A stretch of DNA of 64,000 bases from Proteles cristata cristata (Eukaryota; Chordata; Mammalia; Carnivora; Hyaenidae): NCBI GenBank assembly GCA_017311185.1, contig JAESUZ010001735.1:2232001-2296000 (forward strand). The letters run 5' to 3'. A program made the position numbers and the translations under genes. How positions within the stretch are numbered: position 1 is the stretch's first letter; every line of letters begins with the position of its first letter. Below are positions 47,201 to 59,200 of the stretch, piece after piece. The notes below the pieces were generated by a model. The model was not told where the DNA came from. It was given only the letters and a program-made list of their open reading frames with translations, and did no database searches.

Positions 47201-50200
47201 ACATTTCCACCCCGCTGGCTCTCCTTGTACGCGCCATCTCGGAGATAAAAGCAGGGGTGAAGGCAGGCTGATTAGACAACCCCCCCCGCCCCTCACCACA
47301 CAGCAGGCGCTGGGCTCGATGCCCCGGGGGGACTACTCATTAATGACCACAGCGGCCACACCACAAAAGTGGGCGGCCCGTGAAAATGCTGGAGGCTGCT
47401 GCGTCTGAACCCTAAATCTTAGGGGCCTTCAGGCTGGGAGAGAGGTTCGTGGGAGACTAAAGAAATCCTTTTTCGAGAGAAAACGGAGGTGGGGATGCCA
47501 GTGACCAGCAAGGCTCGTGGCCGGCGCAAGGGGCGGCTCCTTCTTGATATCAGCCCACTGCAGCCACGGGAGGTCACCTCGGTGTGGTCCCACGTCCACG
47601 TCTTTCAAGAGAAGCTGAGAATCCACCTTTTGACAGAAAAACCCGTGGTGTTTCAATCCAGCAACGAAATGGAGGGCCAGTGGCTTCTGTGCTAGGCAGT
47701 GAGCAACCAGCTGACCAACCAGCTCATGGGCCAGTGTGCACGGCCCCTGCACCTGGTCCGTGCGCAGGCCGCCAGCCCCTCCTAAGGGCCCAGAGCCCAG
47801 CCGGATCCTGGTGCCCCAGGCGTGCAAAGCCTTCCAGCACAGCAGCTCAGGGGGGCCCAACGGCTCCAAGCACGACCAGAGCCCACCCCATCCTGCCTCC
47901 TGCCCCACAGGGGGCTGCTCTGCCTCAGTGAGGTGCGGAAAGGGTCAGAGGGACCCAGTGGGAGCTGCGACGTCCAGGTTTAGTAAGAGAGGGGCTGAGC
48001 CTGCAGTCGGGGCGGGCACCCCCAGGACCCATCTCCTCTCTGGGTGTGCAGCAGCCTGGCTCCCCGGCTCCTCCATCTGACCCCCAACGTCTGGGCCAAG
48101 TGCCCAGCTGGAGACGGAAGACGTGAGGAAATGTGGCCATTCTCCAACAGCATAGCCCCTCTGTGCCTCCAGCAACTGCCCGCCTGCACCCGTAACTGCC
48201 CCGAGGATGCTGGGAGATCCAACAAGATGCGGGCGCCAATCTTGAGATCTGCTGAAAATGGGGGGCCTGGAAAGATCGAGAAGGGGGCCCATGGCCTAGT
48301 CGGGAAGCACCGAGCCGTGGAAAGAACACAGGCCCTAGGAATGAGTGAGATGGGCCAGAGTCCCAGTGGTGCCACGCACTAGGGGTGTGGCCCTGTGTGC
48401 CTGGCTCGACCACTCCGTCAGCAGCCTCCTCTAGAACACGGAGTTAAATGTGCACATACACGCGTGCGCGCACCCCCATGCACTCTGCTGAGTTGTCCAG
48501 AAACACAAGTGTCCGCTGCTCCATCCACACAAAGGCTCTCTGGCCTAAGGCTCTGTTGAGTCTTGTCTGGAGGACTGACTAGCCTCCTCAGTGGGTCCCC
48601 ATGTGTCCTACCTGGTGTGTCCTACCTTGTCCCCTCTCCCCCACTCCAGCTGCACTGGCCTCTTTTCTGATCCCTGAGCCTGCCAAACCTAGCCCTACCA
48701 CAGGGCCTTTGCACGTGCAGTCCCCTCGGCCTTTCTGCTCCTGTCTTGTCTTTCCAGGCCTGGCTTCTCGTCCGGTCTCAGCTCAGTGTTCTCCCCTCAG
48801 AGCACTTCCTGTCCACTCCAGCCCTCTCCCTGCAGGGCTTGTGGCCTGTGCCACAGCTCGGAGCCTGGGCAACTGTGTCCCTGTCAGCCACATCCCTGAG
48901 AAGGGCCCCTGCTCCCTGAGGGGCCAGGCCAGGCCCTGTGGGGACCTGTGCCCACGTCCAGAGGCCACATCTAGAGGCCGAGTGCCGCGGCAGAGAAGTT
49001 GAAGGTCATTTTTTAAAAAACCATTTGTGCTCCCGGCCAGACTGAGGAGACAAAGACGAGGAAAGACGAGATAGTGCGGAACTCAAACAGATGTTTGCCA
49101 ACAAAATCACCAGGAACTGGAAAAAAGAGGAAAGAAGCAAGAAAGGGAGCCGGGCTGGGCCAGAGGATGGGGGTGTGCATTTGGGGGGGGGAGGGTGGTA
49201 GAGATTTAAAAGCAAGGTGGGCTGGAGGGGGCTGGGACAGGCAGGGGAATGTGCTTCCATCTGTAGTTAGCACAATAAAACGCAGTCACGCATCGCCACA
49301 TGGGGCTTTATTATAATCAGGCCGCAGAATTTACTGTGGCTTCACCCCCACCGCCCCCACCCCAGCTCTGGGCGCCGAAGGCTGACAGCAGAGACTGTTA
49401 TCAGTTGCAAGCAGCTTTTCAGGACCTCCCCCGACTCGGAGCCCTTTATCTGGAGGTGAGGGTCTTGCTTGTGGAGAGATAAAACACACCGCCCCCCTCC
49501 CCCGAGGCCAGTACAGAGAACGCAGGGCTCTGCAGAAAGGAAGGAGGGGTGGAAAAATAAAGGCTTCGTCCACTCCCCTCTCCGCTCCCTTCCTTCGGAA
49601 CCTGAGAAAATCTAGGGCTTGGGGGCTGGCTTGGTCCCCGTGCAATGGGGATGGGGAGCAGGGAAGCTTCAGGAACAGGGTGGAGGCCCGGGCGAGCATG
49701 GGGGAGGAGCAGGTGAAAAGGAAGCGCGCAGGGGGCCGGGAAGGGGGCCACAGATGCGATGCGTGGAAGAAAAGGAACAGAAAGGGCAGAAAGAGGCGCA
49801 GCAGGTGAGCTCCGCAGGAATTCGCCTGGTGGCCCGGCACTCGGCGGGGCCCGACCCCGGTCCTGGCGCACACGGCTTTGTGCGTGAAAGCGGGCCTGCT
49901 GCGGGGCCCCTCCGCCAGGCTCCGTGGCCTCCTTTGTGCATGTCTCATCAGCCCGGGAGGCAGGCCTGCTGGGGGGAGGCTGGCTGGGAAGCTCCCAACA
50001 CGGCAACACCGGCCGTGGGAAGCGGCCCGGGGCTCAGCATCCTGGCAAAGCCGCCGCTCGGGAAGCTCCAGAACGCTTCCGTACGCGGGGTTCACTGCTA
50101 CTGCTAGTGTGACACCTCAGCCGCCCCCCAAGAGCCCCATCTGTGCCCCCCGTCAGGCCTCCTCTGGGGAAGAGGGCCTGTGTTGCACCCACTGGGTCAG

Positions 50201-53200
50201 GCCAGCTCAGCTGAATGACAGGCCACCCGCTCTGGCTTCTGCTGCGGCAGGAACAACCCAGGAGGAGGAACAGCGATTCACTATACTCTCCCCAAAGCCC
50301 CACGAGGTTGGGAGAGTCATGCCCATTTTACAGATGCAGAAACGGAGGGCTGAGGACGACGAGGAAGACGGCGATTCCTAGGAGCTCTGTGCTGCACACA
50401 GAGGCACCCAAGCACTCAGTGCAGGGCCCGGCATGGAGTAAACGCACACGGACTCACCCCGCACAGCTCTCCTACCGGGTGCCGGGCACTGTCCTGGTGC
50501 TGAGGTTCATGGTGAGCCAGTGGACAAGGTAGTTGCCCTGTGGAATGGGCGTGCGAACAGGGAAGTCCGACAGCCAGCAAGGAAATTAACCCACACACGG
50601 TGCAATTCCAGAAAGCGAGAAAGGGTTAGAACAAAACAGGGAGCAGCTCATGGGGTGGGGTGGGCTTGGCTTCAATGGGTCCCCACGGCGGGAGCCACAA
50701 CTGTCCCTTTCGCAGCTGTACCATCAGGGATGGTACCATCTCCTTTCCGCTCTGACATGAGACTGACACCGGTCAACAAACCATCCATCACCAAGCTCCT
50801 ACTGCGTGCCCGGGGCCTGGGACACACAAGCTCCTACTGCGTGCCCGGGGCCTGGGACACACAAGCTCCTACTGCGTACCAGGGGACTGGGACACACAAG
50901 CTCCTACTGCGTACCAGGGGACTGGGACACACAAGCTCCTACTGCATAACAGAGGCCTGGGACACACAGCTCCTACTGCATAACAGGGGCCTGGGACACA
51001 CAGCTCCTACTGTGTGCCCAGGGACTGGGACACACAAGCTCCTACTGCGTGCCCGGGGCCTGGGACACACAAGCTCCTACTCGTACCAGGGGCCTGGGAC
51101 ACACAGCTCCTACTGCGTGCCCGGGGCCTGGGACACACAAGCTCCTACTGCGTGCCCGGGGCCTGGGACACAAAGACCAGGATGAGCAACCCCCAGCTTT
51201 CACAGGCACAGACAGAGGTGCAGACACCCTTCCTCGTGCACCATTCGCTCCACCCACACAGTCACGGAGCCAGTCTAGGCCGGGGGCTCACAGGACACAG
51301 GGCCCCCCAGCAGTGGGTCAGACAGCCCCGCCTTGCCCTCAGGTTTGCCATCGGTCAGAGAAGGACATTCAACAAGAAAAAGATGCATGAAACGAGCGAC
51401 CTGAGTGGAGGGAGGGCCGCGCCAGGAAACACGCAAACGAGCGTGGCCATGTGGCAGCGGGGTCACTGGGGAGGCGCCGGCCTCGGTGGTCCGGCCAAGC
51501 AGGTAGGAAAGCGGCCCTCGCTCCTGGCAATAAGCAGGCTTGAAAGGGGGGCTCGCTATGGCCAAAAGCTAACAGTCAGGTTCACGGTCAGCAAGTGAAC
51601 TCAGGCAGCTGATGATTTTCGAGGTGGTGGCTCGTTAGGTACAAAACATGACTACATCACTGGGGCGCCCAGGGGGCTCAGTCGGTTGAGCGTCTGACTT
51701 CAGCTCAGGTCATGATCTTGGGGTTTGTGGGTTCGAGCCCCGCGTCAAGTTCTGTGCTAACAGCTCAGAGCCTAGAGCCTGCTTCGGATTCTCTGTCTCC
51801 CTCTCTCTCTGCCCCTCCCCTGCTTGCACTGTTAGGGTTTGAAGGGAACCCTCATCCAATGTGTGGACAAAACGAACTCAGTCACAGGCTGGGGGAGGGT
51901 TTTGGAAGGTTCTTTGTACCAACAATCAGTAATCCCTGCTGACCAGGGAGGAACCCAAAGCCTCCAAACACAGAGAGTGAGGAATGGCCCTTCCCGATCA
52001 GAACAGAGATACCACCCCAGTGGCTCCCGAGTGCCGTGTGCTGACGGGGCTGGCCCTGAAGAAGGCTTCAGTCACGGACTCATGAGGATGTGACAAATGC
52101 AGGCAGCCTGGCATGGGGGGCAGAGTGGGGGGCAGGTAGGACAGTGACCGCTCATCAACTAAACGACTGTTCTTTAACCCGAGATCTCCGCTCGCCCGTT
52201 TCTGCTGTGAGACAGCCTTTCTGACGAATGATGAATGAGCAACGTCCCCACCCCTGGGTAAGGGGACCACTGGTCCTCTTCAGAACTCTTCCCAAGGCCC
52301 TCGATTCTTGAGTGTGGCCCTGGTCCCCATGAGTGCTTCTCCCCTCCTGGGGGGCCTCCGGGGAACACCCAGGGGGTGCAAGCGGTATCTCGGGTTGTCG
52401 CGAGCACTGGGGGCACGCCGGACACTTAGTGGGCAGAGCTGGGGACACAAAATGCCTCACGATTTGCACAAGGGTCCCGACAAGGAAGAACCGTGTTGTC
52501 TCGTGCCAGTGGTGCCCCCACCCCCACAAGTGAAGCACTGGCTGGGGGTGGGACCCCCTTTTCTGTGGTTGGTGGCCAGGGGCGCCATGCTGCTCTAAGG
52601 ACCTGGGGACTAAGTATCTCCCCGCGGTCGCCCTTCCCGGCCAGGTGTCCTAGCAGATGCATAAAACGAGGTTTTCACCTGCTTTGTTCTAAATGCCCCT
52701 TGTAGATTCTAGGGGTCTTTTTCAACCTTTAACTGACACACTCAAACGTTGGCTACTTTACACCACGCTTATATCTTCTACATTCTATCTTTTTAAGAAC
52801 ATTTTAGGTGTCTATAAAACCCAAGAGTCCGCGACGCACTGGTCTCTAGGATGAATAAAGAACTTTATGGCAAACATCTGATAAACCTCAGTGCGGCCCC
52901 CCCCTCCCCCACCTCCACTGGCCCGCTGCCCCCGGGGCACCCCGATCTCGGCTCTTACAGGCTTCTGGCTCCGCTGCGCCGTCTTCTGCAGGGCCTGACG
53001 GTGGGTCTCGGGGTTCCTTCTGCGGGGCTGAGCTGGAGAAGACGCCCACCGGAGCCCACTCCAGATACAGGGGGACGTGGTGGAACTGCAGAGATGGCAG
53101 GGGAGGGGCTCAGAGACTATGGGCAACTCACCCTGGAAAACGGAGCTAAAAGGGCGCAGCACAGCCTGGAGCCCTCTGTGCCCCCGATCCCTGAGAGCAA

Positions 53201-56200
53201 CACAGGGCCCCTGGCTACAGCCGGGCTCGGGGGAGAGGCCCGAGCGCCTGCGGTCACTGGACACGTTTGTGCCTCCTCGTGACTTCTCTGACCGGGGAAG
53301 GGAGGGCAGTGGGACAGGGAAGAAGACCACTGATAAAGCACAGCCCTTTGGGATGAAGGAGATCAGGGCCGTCAGAAACCCCTGTGCTCTCCCCGCCACC
53401 ACCCCTGCAGCTGATACCACAGGCAATGTGTGTACACGTGTGCATGCATAGAGGTTTTCTCTTTAAAGAGAGGATAAAACCGGACACCGAGAGAGAGTCT
53501 GCGCAGTGCTACAGTGCCGGGGAAACAGAAGCTGCTCGTGGCGGGCTGCATGGTGTGACGCCCCTACAAAGATACGTCCACATCCAGAGCCCAGAATCTG
53601 CGACTGAGGCCTTATTTGGAAAAAAGGTCTTTGTGAACATCACTTAGGTAAAGGATCTAGACATGAGAGCATCTGGGTCATTGGGGTGGACCCTGGATCC
53701 AAGGACAAATGTCCTCTTAAGAGAAAGGCAGAGGTGGATCTGGGAATGAGAAGGCGGCCACGTGAAGACAGAGGCCGGGGGTGAAGGGACACGTGGTGCC
53801 ACCAGTGGCTGGCCGAGGCAGAGAAGGGAAGGGTGCTCTCAGGGCGGGCAGGGCCCGGGGACGACCGGATTTCAGACCCCTGGCCTCCATGATGGTGCGA
53901 CAGTACAGTCCTGCTGCTTTAAGGCCCTGCGTTTGCGGCCACCTGTACCGGAAGCCACAGGAAACCAACACATCACGACAGATGTGCGTGTACACGTAAG
54001 ACTGTTTCCTCTTCACCAGACACAGGAGACAGGCCGCTCGCAGGAGCAACTTGGAACTCATCACAACTACAAGAAACCAGAAGCCCCGAGAATGACAGTT
54101 CCGATTCACACGGGGATGGGGAACCAAGGAAAGCCAGACTCAGGCAAGGAGCCACGGCCACGCTTTCTGGGGGCTGTTTAGGGCGTCCCTCTCGCGTCCT
54201 CCCCCGCAGAGGTGTTCTCAGGGCTGGAATGACACTCCGAGCCCGGGGGAGAGAGCTGGCGTGCGCACGGCCCCTCGGCCCCTACCTTGGAGTAGGCCAG
54301 ATGTCGGAAGGCCCTGCGGGCCTCCAGCGGCTCCAAGAACTCCACGATGGCAGTGACGCCACCCTCAGGCAGTAGCACGCGGCCCAGGCTGCCGAAGCGG
54401 CCGAAGATCTCTTGCAGCTCGGCCGCCAGTGTGCCCGCTGGAAGGTTCTTCACCAGAATCACAGTCTTGCTTCGCTCGGCTGCGGCCTGAGGGGCAGGCA
54501 AGGAACACCCATGGGGCCATAGGCAGGAGAACCCCCAGCCCGACGCCGGCACCCATCTGTGGCTGGCTCTGCCCCAGGCACCCCTTTGTGACTTGCAGTG
54601 CAAGGCGCTTGGGGGACAGGCCCCCCAGACCTCACTCTCTTGGGCACACTGCTCCAGGGGGCAGCTCTTGGGAGAGAACGGGCAGAGAGCCCGGATCAAA
54701 TCTCAGCCCCTCCCCTTCTGAGTCGTGACAGATTCTGACAGTGCCTGACCACAGCTCTCTCTGGACCTTCCAGAGTGTTCCTGCCCAGCCTGCCAATGGC
54801 CAGGATGTGCATCTCGGTGCCGAGAGCCTTTTCCTGGAACTGCACACACCACACGTGGGGCAGGTGGGAAGGACTGAGGGGTGAACGCCCTCGGAGCAGC
54901 CTATGGCTCTCAGGAGTTCAGCCCCCTGCCCTCCAGGCAGGACAAGTGTGAGGTGCGAGCCGTGCAGCTTTCCCCCGGAGGAAGCTCAGCCCCCTGCTGT
55001 ACCAGCAGTTCCTGTAATAAGCACCTCCCCCCACCCATCTCCTTTCCCTTGACCTTGTTCGCCAGTGTTTTCTGCGCTGCCCAGTAAACTACACACACTT
55101 GAACCTGTCTCAGAATCTGCTTTTGGGAAAAACCAAACTAAGACACCAGCTATACAGCCCTGAGAGACGTACTGGACCCTGCTTCAGCCCCCACAGAACG
55201 TTAAGGACACAGCGCCCATTTCACGGGACCCCTGCAAGACGGATTTAATTACGCACCTCATGTGCGCTACATAAACGTCGGTGGTTACTATCTCGAAAGG
55301 CAACATGGGAAAAGCATAAAAGAACCGAGATATGATAGAAAAACTCTAGGCACTTGGAGTTCTGAGCATGAGTCTCGGCTTGGCCACAAATCTAACCGGA
55401 AACCTTGGGTCAGTTGCTTTCCCTCTGGCCTGTTTTCTCATCTGCAAAATGGACTAGCTAATGGTCACCCCCATCCTTTAGGCCTTACTGAGTAAGACGG
55501 GTGAGAGGGAAGCCATCTGCAGTGGGAGGGGCTGCGCCCCAGTGGGCTTCAGGTACAACTCCGGCCACAGGGGATAATGGTTCGGGGCACGGGCCTTGGG
55601 GCTGCATCCCCATCCAGCTCCACCCTGACTTGCTGTGTGACCCGGAACGTGTGACTTGGCCTCTCTGTGCCTGTGGTTCCCCCATCCAAGGACCACGATG
55701 GGAGCACAGCAGCGCTGCTCTCCCGGCTTGTCCCCTGAGTCACACCAACAATAACACACAGACGCAGAGGACTGCTGTGGTCAGTCCCGCTAAGTGTCAG
55801 CCGTTAGTACAGCTGCTCGACACAGCCAGCGGCCTTCCTTCCAGCCGCCCTTGTATGGTAGAACTGAAGGCCTGGACAGCTGAGGAGAGCGCTGTGTGGG
55901 AGTCAGAAGCAGACTTTGTGACCTCTGGGTCCCTCTCCATTCTCTGGGCCTTGGTGTCTTGTTGTGGGGGTGTGTGAGGGGGCCTGCTCAGCATGCCCGC
56001 TAAGACTCGATCATTTGTTACTCTAAACTCCTACTTGGTGGAGAATAAGCACATTCAAGTGCTGACCTGCATCCTCCCTGGTCCAAGGAAGGTCTCACAC
56101 CCCAAATAACAGGAGCTTTCAGTAAGGTGTTGGGCGGGGGACAGGCTGTTTGGGGCCCCTCTGATTTGGATGCAGGAGCCGTGAGTCCTCCTGCACACGG

Positions 56201-59200
56201 CCCCCAAGAGACACCCTGTGAGTCAGATGGGTCCCTCGTCTGAACCCACATGAAATTTTTTTCTTTGGAGACCACTTAACGGTTAATACCAATCCTTGAA
56301 AGCCCTGACCCTGAACCCGCCAGCACACTGGACCTGACCCCACCCTCCACTCCCTGGTGGCTGGAGGCTCGCCCAGCCGGGACCCACCTGGCTGAAGGAG
56401 TCCAGGCTGACCCCGTTGTCGAGGAGGAAGCGCCGTACTTCCTGGACGAGCTGGGTCTCCCCTAGGGCCACGCGCACGGCCACGCTGCCCTTGGTCTCCT
56501 GCGGGAGGAAGGAAAGAGACCCTGTCAGCTAGCGAGCAGGGGACAGGTCAGCCGTCCCATCTCCCACCAGCCTGAGGAGGCAGCCGGAGGGGGCTGGGCC
56601 CTCTCACTGTCCCGCATGCACCCCCAGTGATTTGTACCCCTGGCTTCTGTGCCTCTCACAGGAAATCAAGACCCCACGCCCGCCTCTAGCTCCATGCCCC
56701 ACCCTGCACTCCGGCCATGCAGGCCGACCCATCCCCGCCTCAGGGCTTCCACACTCGCTGACCTCTGCGGCGGGGCGCTTACCCCTCGCTCCCTCATTCT
56801 GTCCAATTTCTGCTTGGATGTCACTCTGGTGAGCAGCCTACCCTCACTCGCATGCCCTCTCCCCTACTCGGTTTAACTTCATAGCCATCACGGACAGGCT
56901 GCACCTGTCCGTGTCCTCCTCCTCCTCCGGAAGGATCTGGAACAGCAGGACCTTCGGTGTGGGGTGCCTGCGGGATCTGCGCTGGTGCTGCGCCTCCCGG
57001 CCAGTTGAGGCCTAGAGTCGAGCTGCCCAACGTGGTGGCCCTGAGCCTCATCCGGCCACTGAGCACTTGCACCGTGGTGCGTGCGAGTCGCAAAGTGCGC
57101 TAAGTAAAAAACAGGAGCTGGGTTTTGAATACTTAGGGGGAAAAAAACCCAAAGAATCTTGTCTTTTATACCGCGTGTTACGTGGAAATGACATCTCGGC
57201 TACACTTTGGTTACACCGAACTGAATAAAACAGATTACGAGAACGAACCTTGCCTGTTTGTTTTTGCTTTTGAAGAAACCCGGCCACCAGGATGTCTGCA
57301 CGTGCCCGTGGGGCGCACAGCCTGTTCTGGACAGGGCTGACCTCGAGCGTGGGCAGGAGTAAGTGACAGCAGGTCAATGGGCTTATGGGCTCACAGCACA
57401 GGTCATCCTTTTGCTGACCGGCTGGAAAACACGCTCGGAGGCTGTGCCTCAGTCAGACTCCGCTCCCGTGTAACTACACACACACATACACGAGCATTTG
57501 AAAGAAGGTGTGTGATCTGAGGGTGCTGGAGAGATGGGCAGAGAAAGTGAGCAGGAACTGCGCTCAACTTCAACAGGGAGGGGGACAGGGACAAATGACT
57601 CCTTTTTCCTCATCTCAAGGATGAGACAGGAGCAGCAACTCCCGCAGAGGAGGCGATGGGGCTCGGCACCTGAGCACCAGACCCAGACAGGCTGGTGTCA
57701 CTTTTTCCAAGGCTTCTCCAGGTGTGTGGCCCTGGGCAAGCTGTTCTGCGTCCCTAGGCCTGTTTCCTGGTCTGGAACGGGGGACGGACGGAGTGCGAGG
57801 CCACCGGGTTATGGTGAGGAGACCACACAGCCGGGTGCTGGCCTTCAACTGCAGCCTCTGGCTAAGCTCCACACAAGCACGGGAGACGCAGGCTTGGAGC
57901 ACGGAGGGGACACTTCCTGAGGAGGCTGCAGGGGTGCCCACAACTCCAGCCTGGAGCTTGGACATGCCCCCCGCACAACAGCCCCGCCCCGGATGCTTCA
58001 CCCTGCTGAGGTCAGCCCAGATCCTGCCATGTTGAACGGGATGTCCACTCACGTGGTCAAACACTTGACTCTTGGTGGCGCTGTATTTCTGTGCAATGGC
58101 GTCGGCCACGGCATTCGGGCCCATGAACAGCGCGTTCCAGTTGTGAGAGCTGAAAGGCAGAGGCAGAACAGGGAGGTCAGACCAAGGCTAAACGCGCGGA
58201 GTATCTTCTCAGGTGCAAAATCTCAGGGAAGTAAGCTCGCTGCCCACCCTTCACCCACGGCGTGGATACATGAGTAAGGACTGTACATTCCCTAACATCT
58301 GACAAGCACTTACTTTGTGCCATGGATTAAGCGCTTTGCTCATATTAACGCAATTAATTCTTACAACGCTGAAAAAGTAAGGCACCACTAAGATTCCCCC
58401 CATTAAACAGATGAGGAAGGTGGGGCGTGGCAAGGTCATGGAGAGGCTGAGCCCATCCCAAGGGGCCAGAGCACTCGGGCAGCTGGAGGGGCAGGGCCCA
58501 TAGGGTGGTGGCAGGTAAGGACCTGCAGCTGTTGGCTTTATCTTTAGATTCTTTTTTCTTCTTATAAGACGATGACGCCGAGGTATCAGTGTCCTCGCTA
58601 GCTTCCTTCTTGATGGTAGACGGTAATACGTGGAGCATTCTACCCTGGGAGGCAGGGGATGATGAGAAGGGTGGAGAGAGGAAAGGAAAGGATGCGTCCA
58701 CATCCTGCCTCAGGACACCAGTCCATCCCCCCACAGGCTGGACAGGGCATCGGGAGAACCACGTGGAGGGCCTGGCCATGTGACTCGGGGACCTGACCAG
58801 GTGACTCGGGGACCTGACACCGGTGGGGGCCTTCTGACACAACCTCACAATGGAAACCGAGTCTATAAAGCCTGCAGCAGCTCCCACCCCCTCAAGCCTG
58901 GGGCCGCTCCCATCCCTGCACACAGAGGTGAGGGCGCCCACGGTGGGAACCAGGTCTAGCTGGAGAGATCAATAAATCATGAAGGAATGAACAAGTGGGG
59001 CAAAAAGGAGGAAGGGAGCTCGAGGCAGCCTGGGCTAGAGCAGGCGTGTTAAGCACACTGCGTGGTAACACTGGAAAAAAGGAAAGGAGTTTCTTACACC
59101 CTAACGTGGCCATTTAATATGACCAATCCAAACTCTCTTTCCTTATTTCTCTTCCCAGAGGTATTTCTGGGGACAGAGAGCTGATCTATTGTGATAAAGC

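Larger units (their letters stand above)
44721..52958 (-). other. RBM19 intron, 8238 bp
   Basis: Separates RRM4 from the poly-Glu/RRM5 exon. Contains SINEs at 44952, 45241, 45840 and 51661, an L2 segment near 48540-48830, MIR-like pieces, and the 35-bp minisatellite at 50796-51173. Unique stretches at 46790-47270, 49255-49345 and 49600-50110 have no repeat match by eye. The first two are noted as candidate regulatory DNA. Confidence 0.85.
54487..56387 (-). other. RBM19 intron, 1901 bp
   Basis: Precedes RRM4. Contains two consecutive MIR-like segments (55355-55500 and 55575-55690). The remainder is unique sequence with no feature seen. Confidence 0.8.

Noticed and set aside
50796..51173. CRISPR-like array of regularly spaced repeats
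   Set aside because: Units abut directly without spacers, vary in sequence and lie in a mammalian intron: it is a minisatellite.
50520..51185. 221-codon plus-strand ORF with repeated peptide (GLGHTSSYC...)
   Set aside because: It is the translation of the 35-bp minisatellite inside an RBM19 intron, on the opposite strand to the gene.
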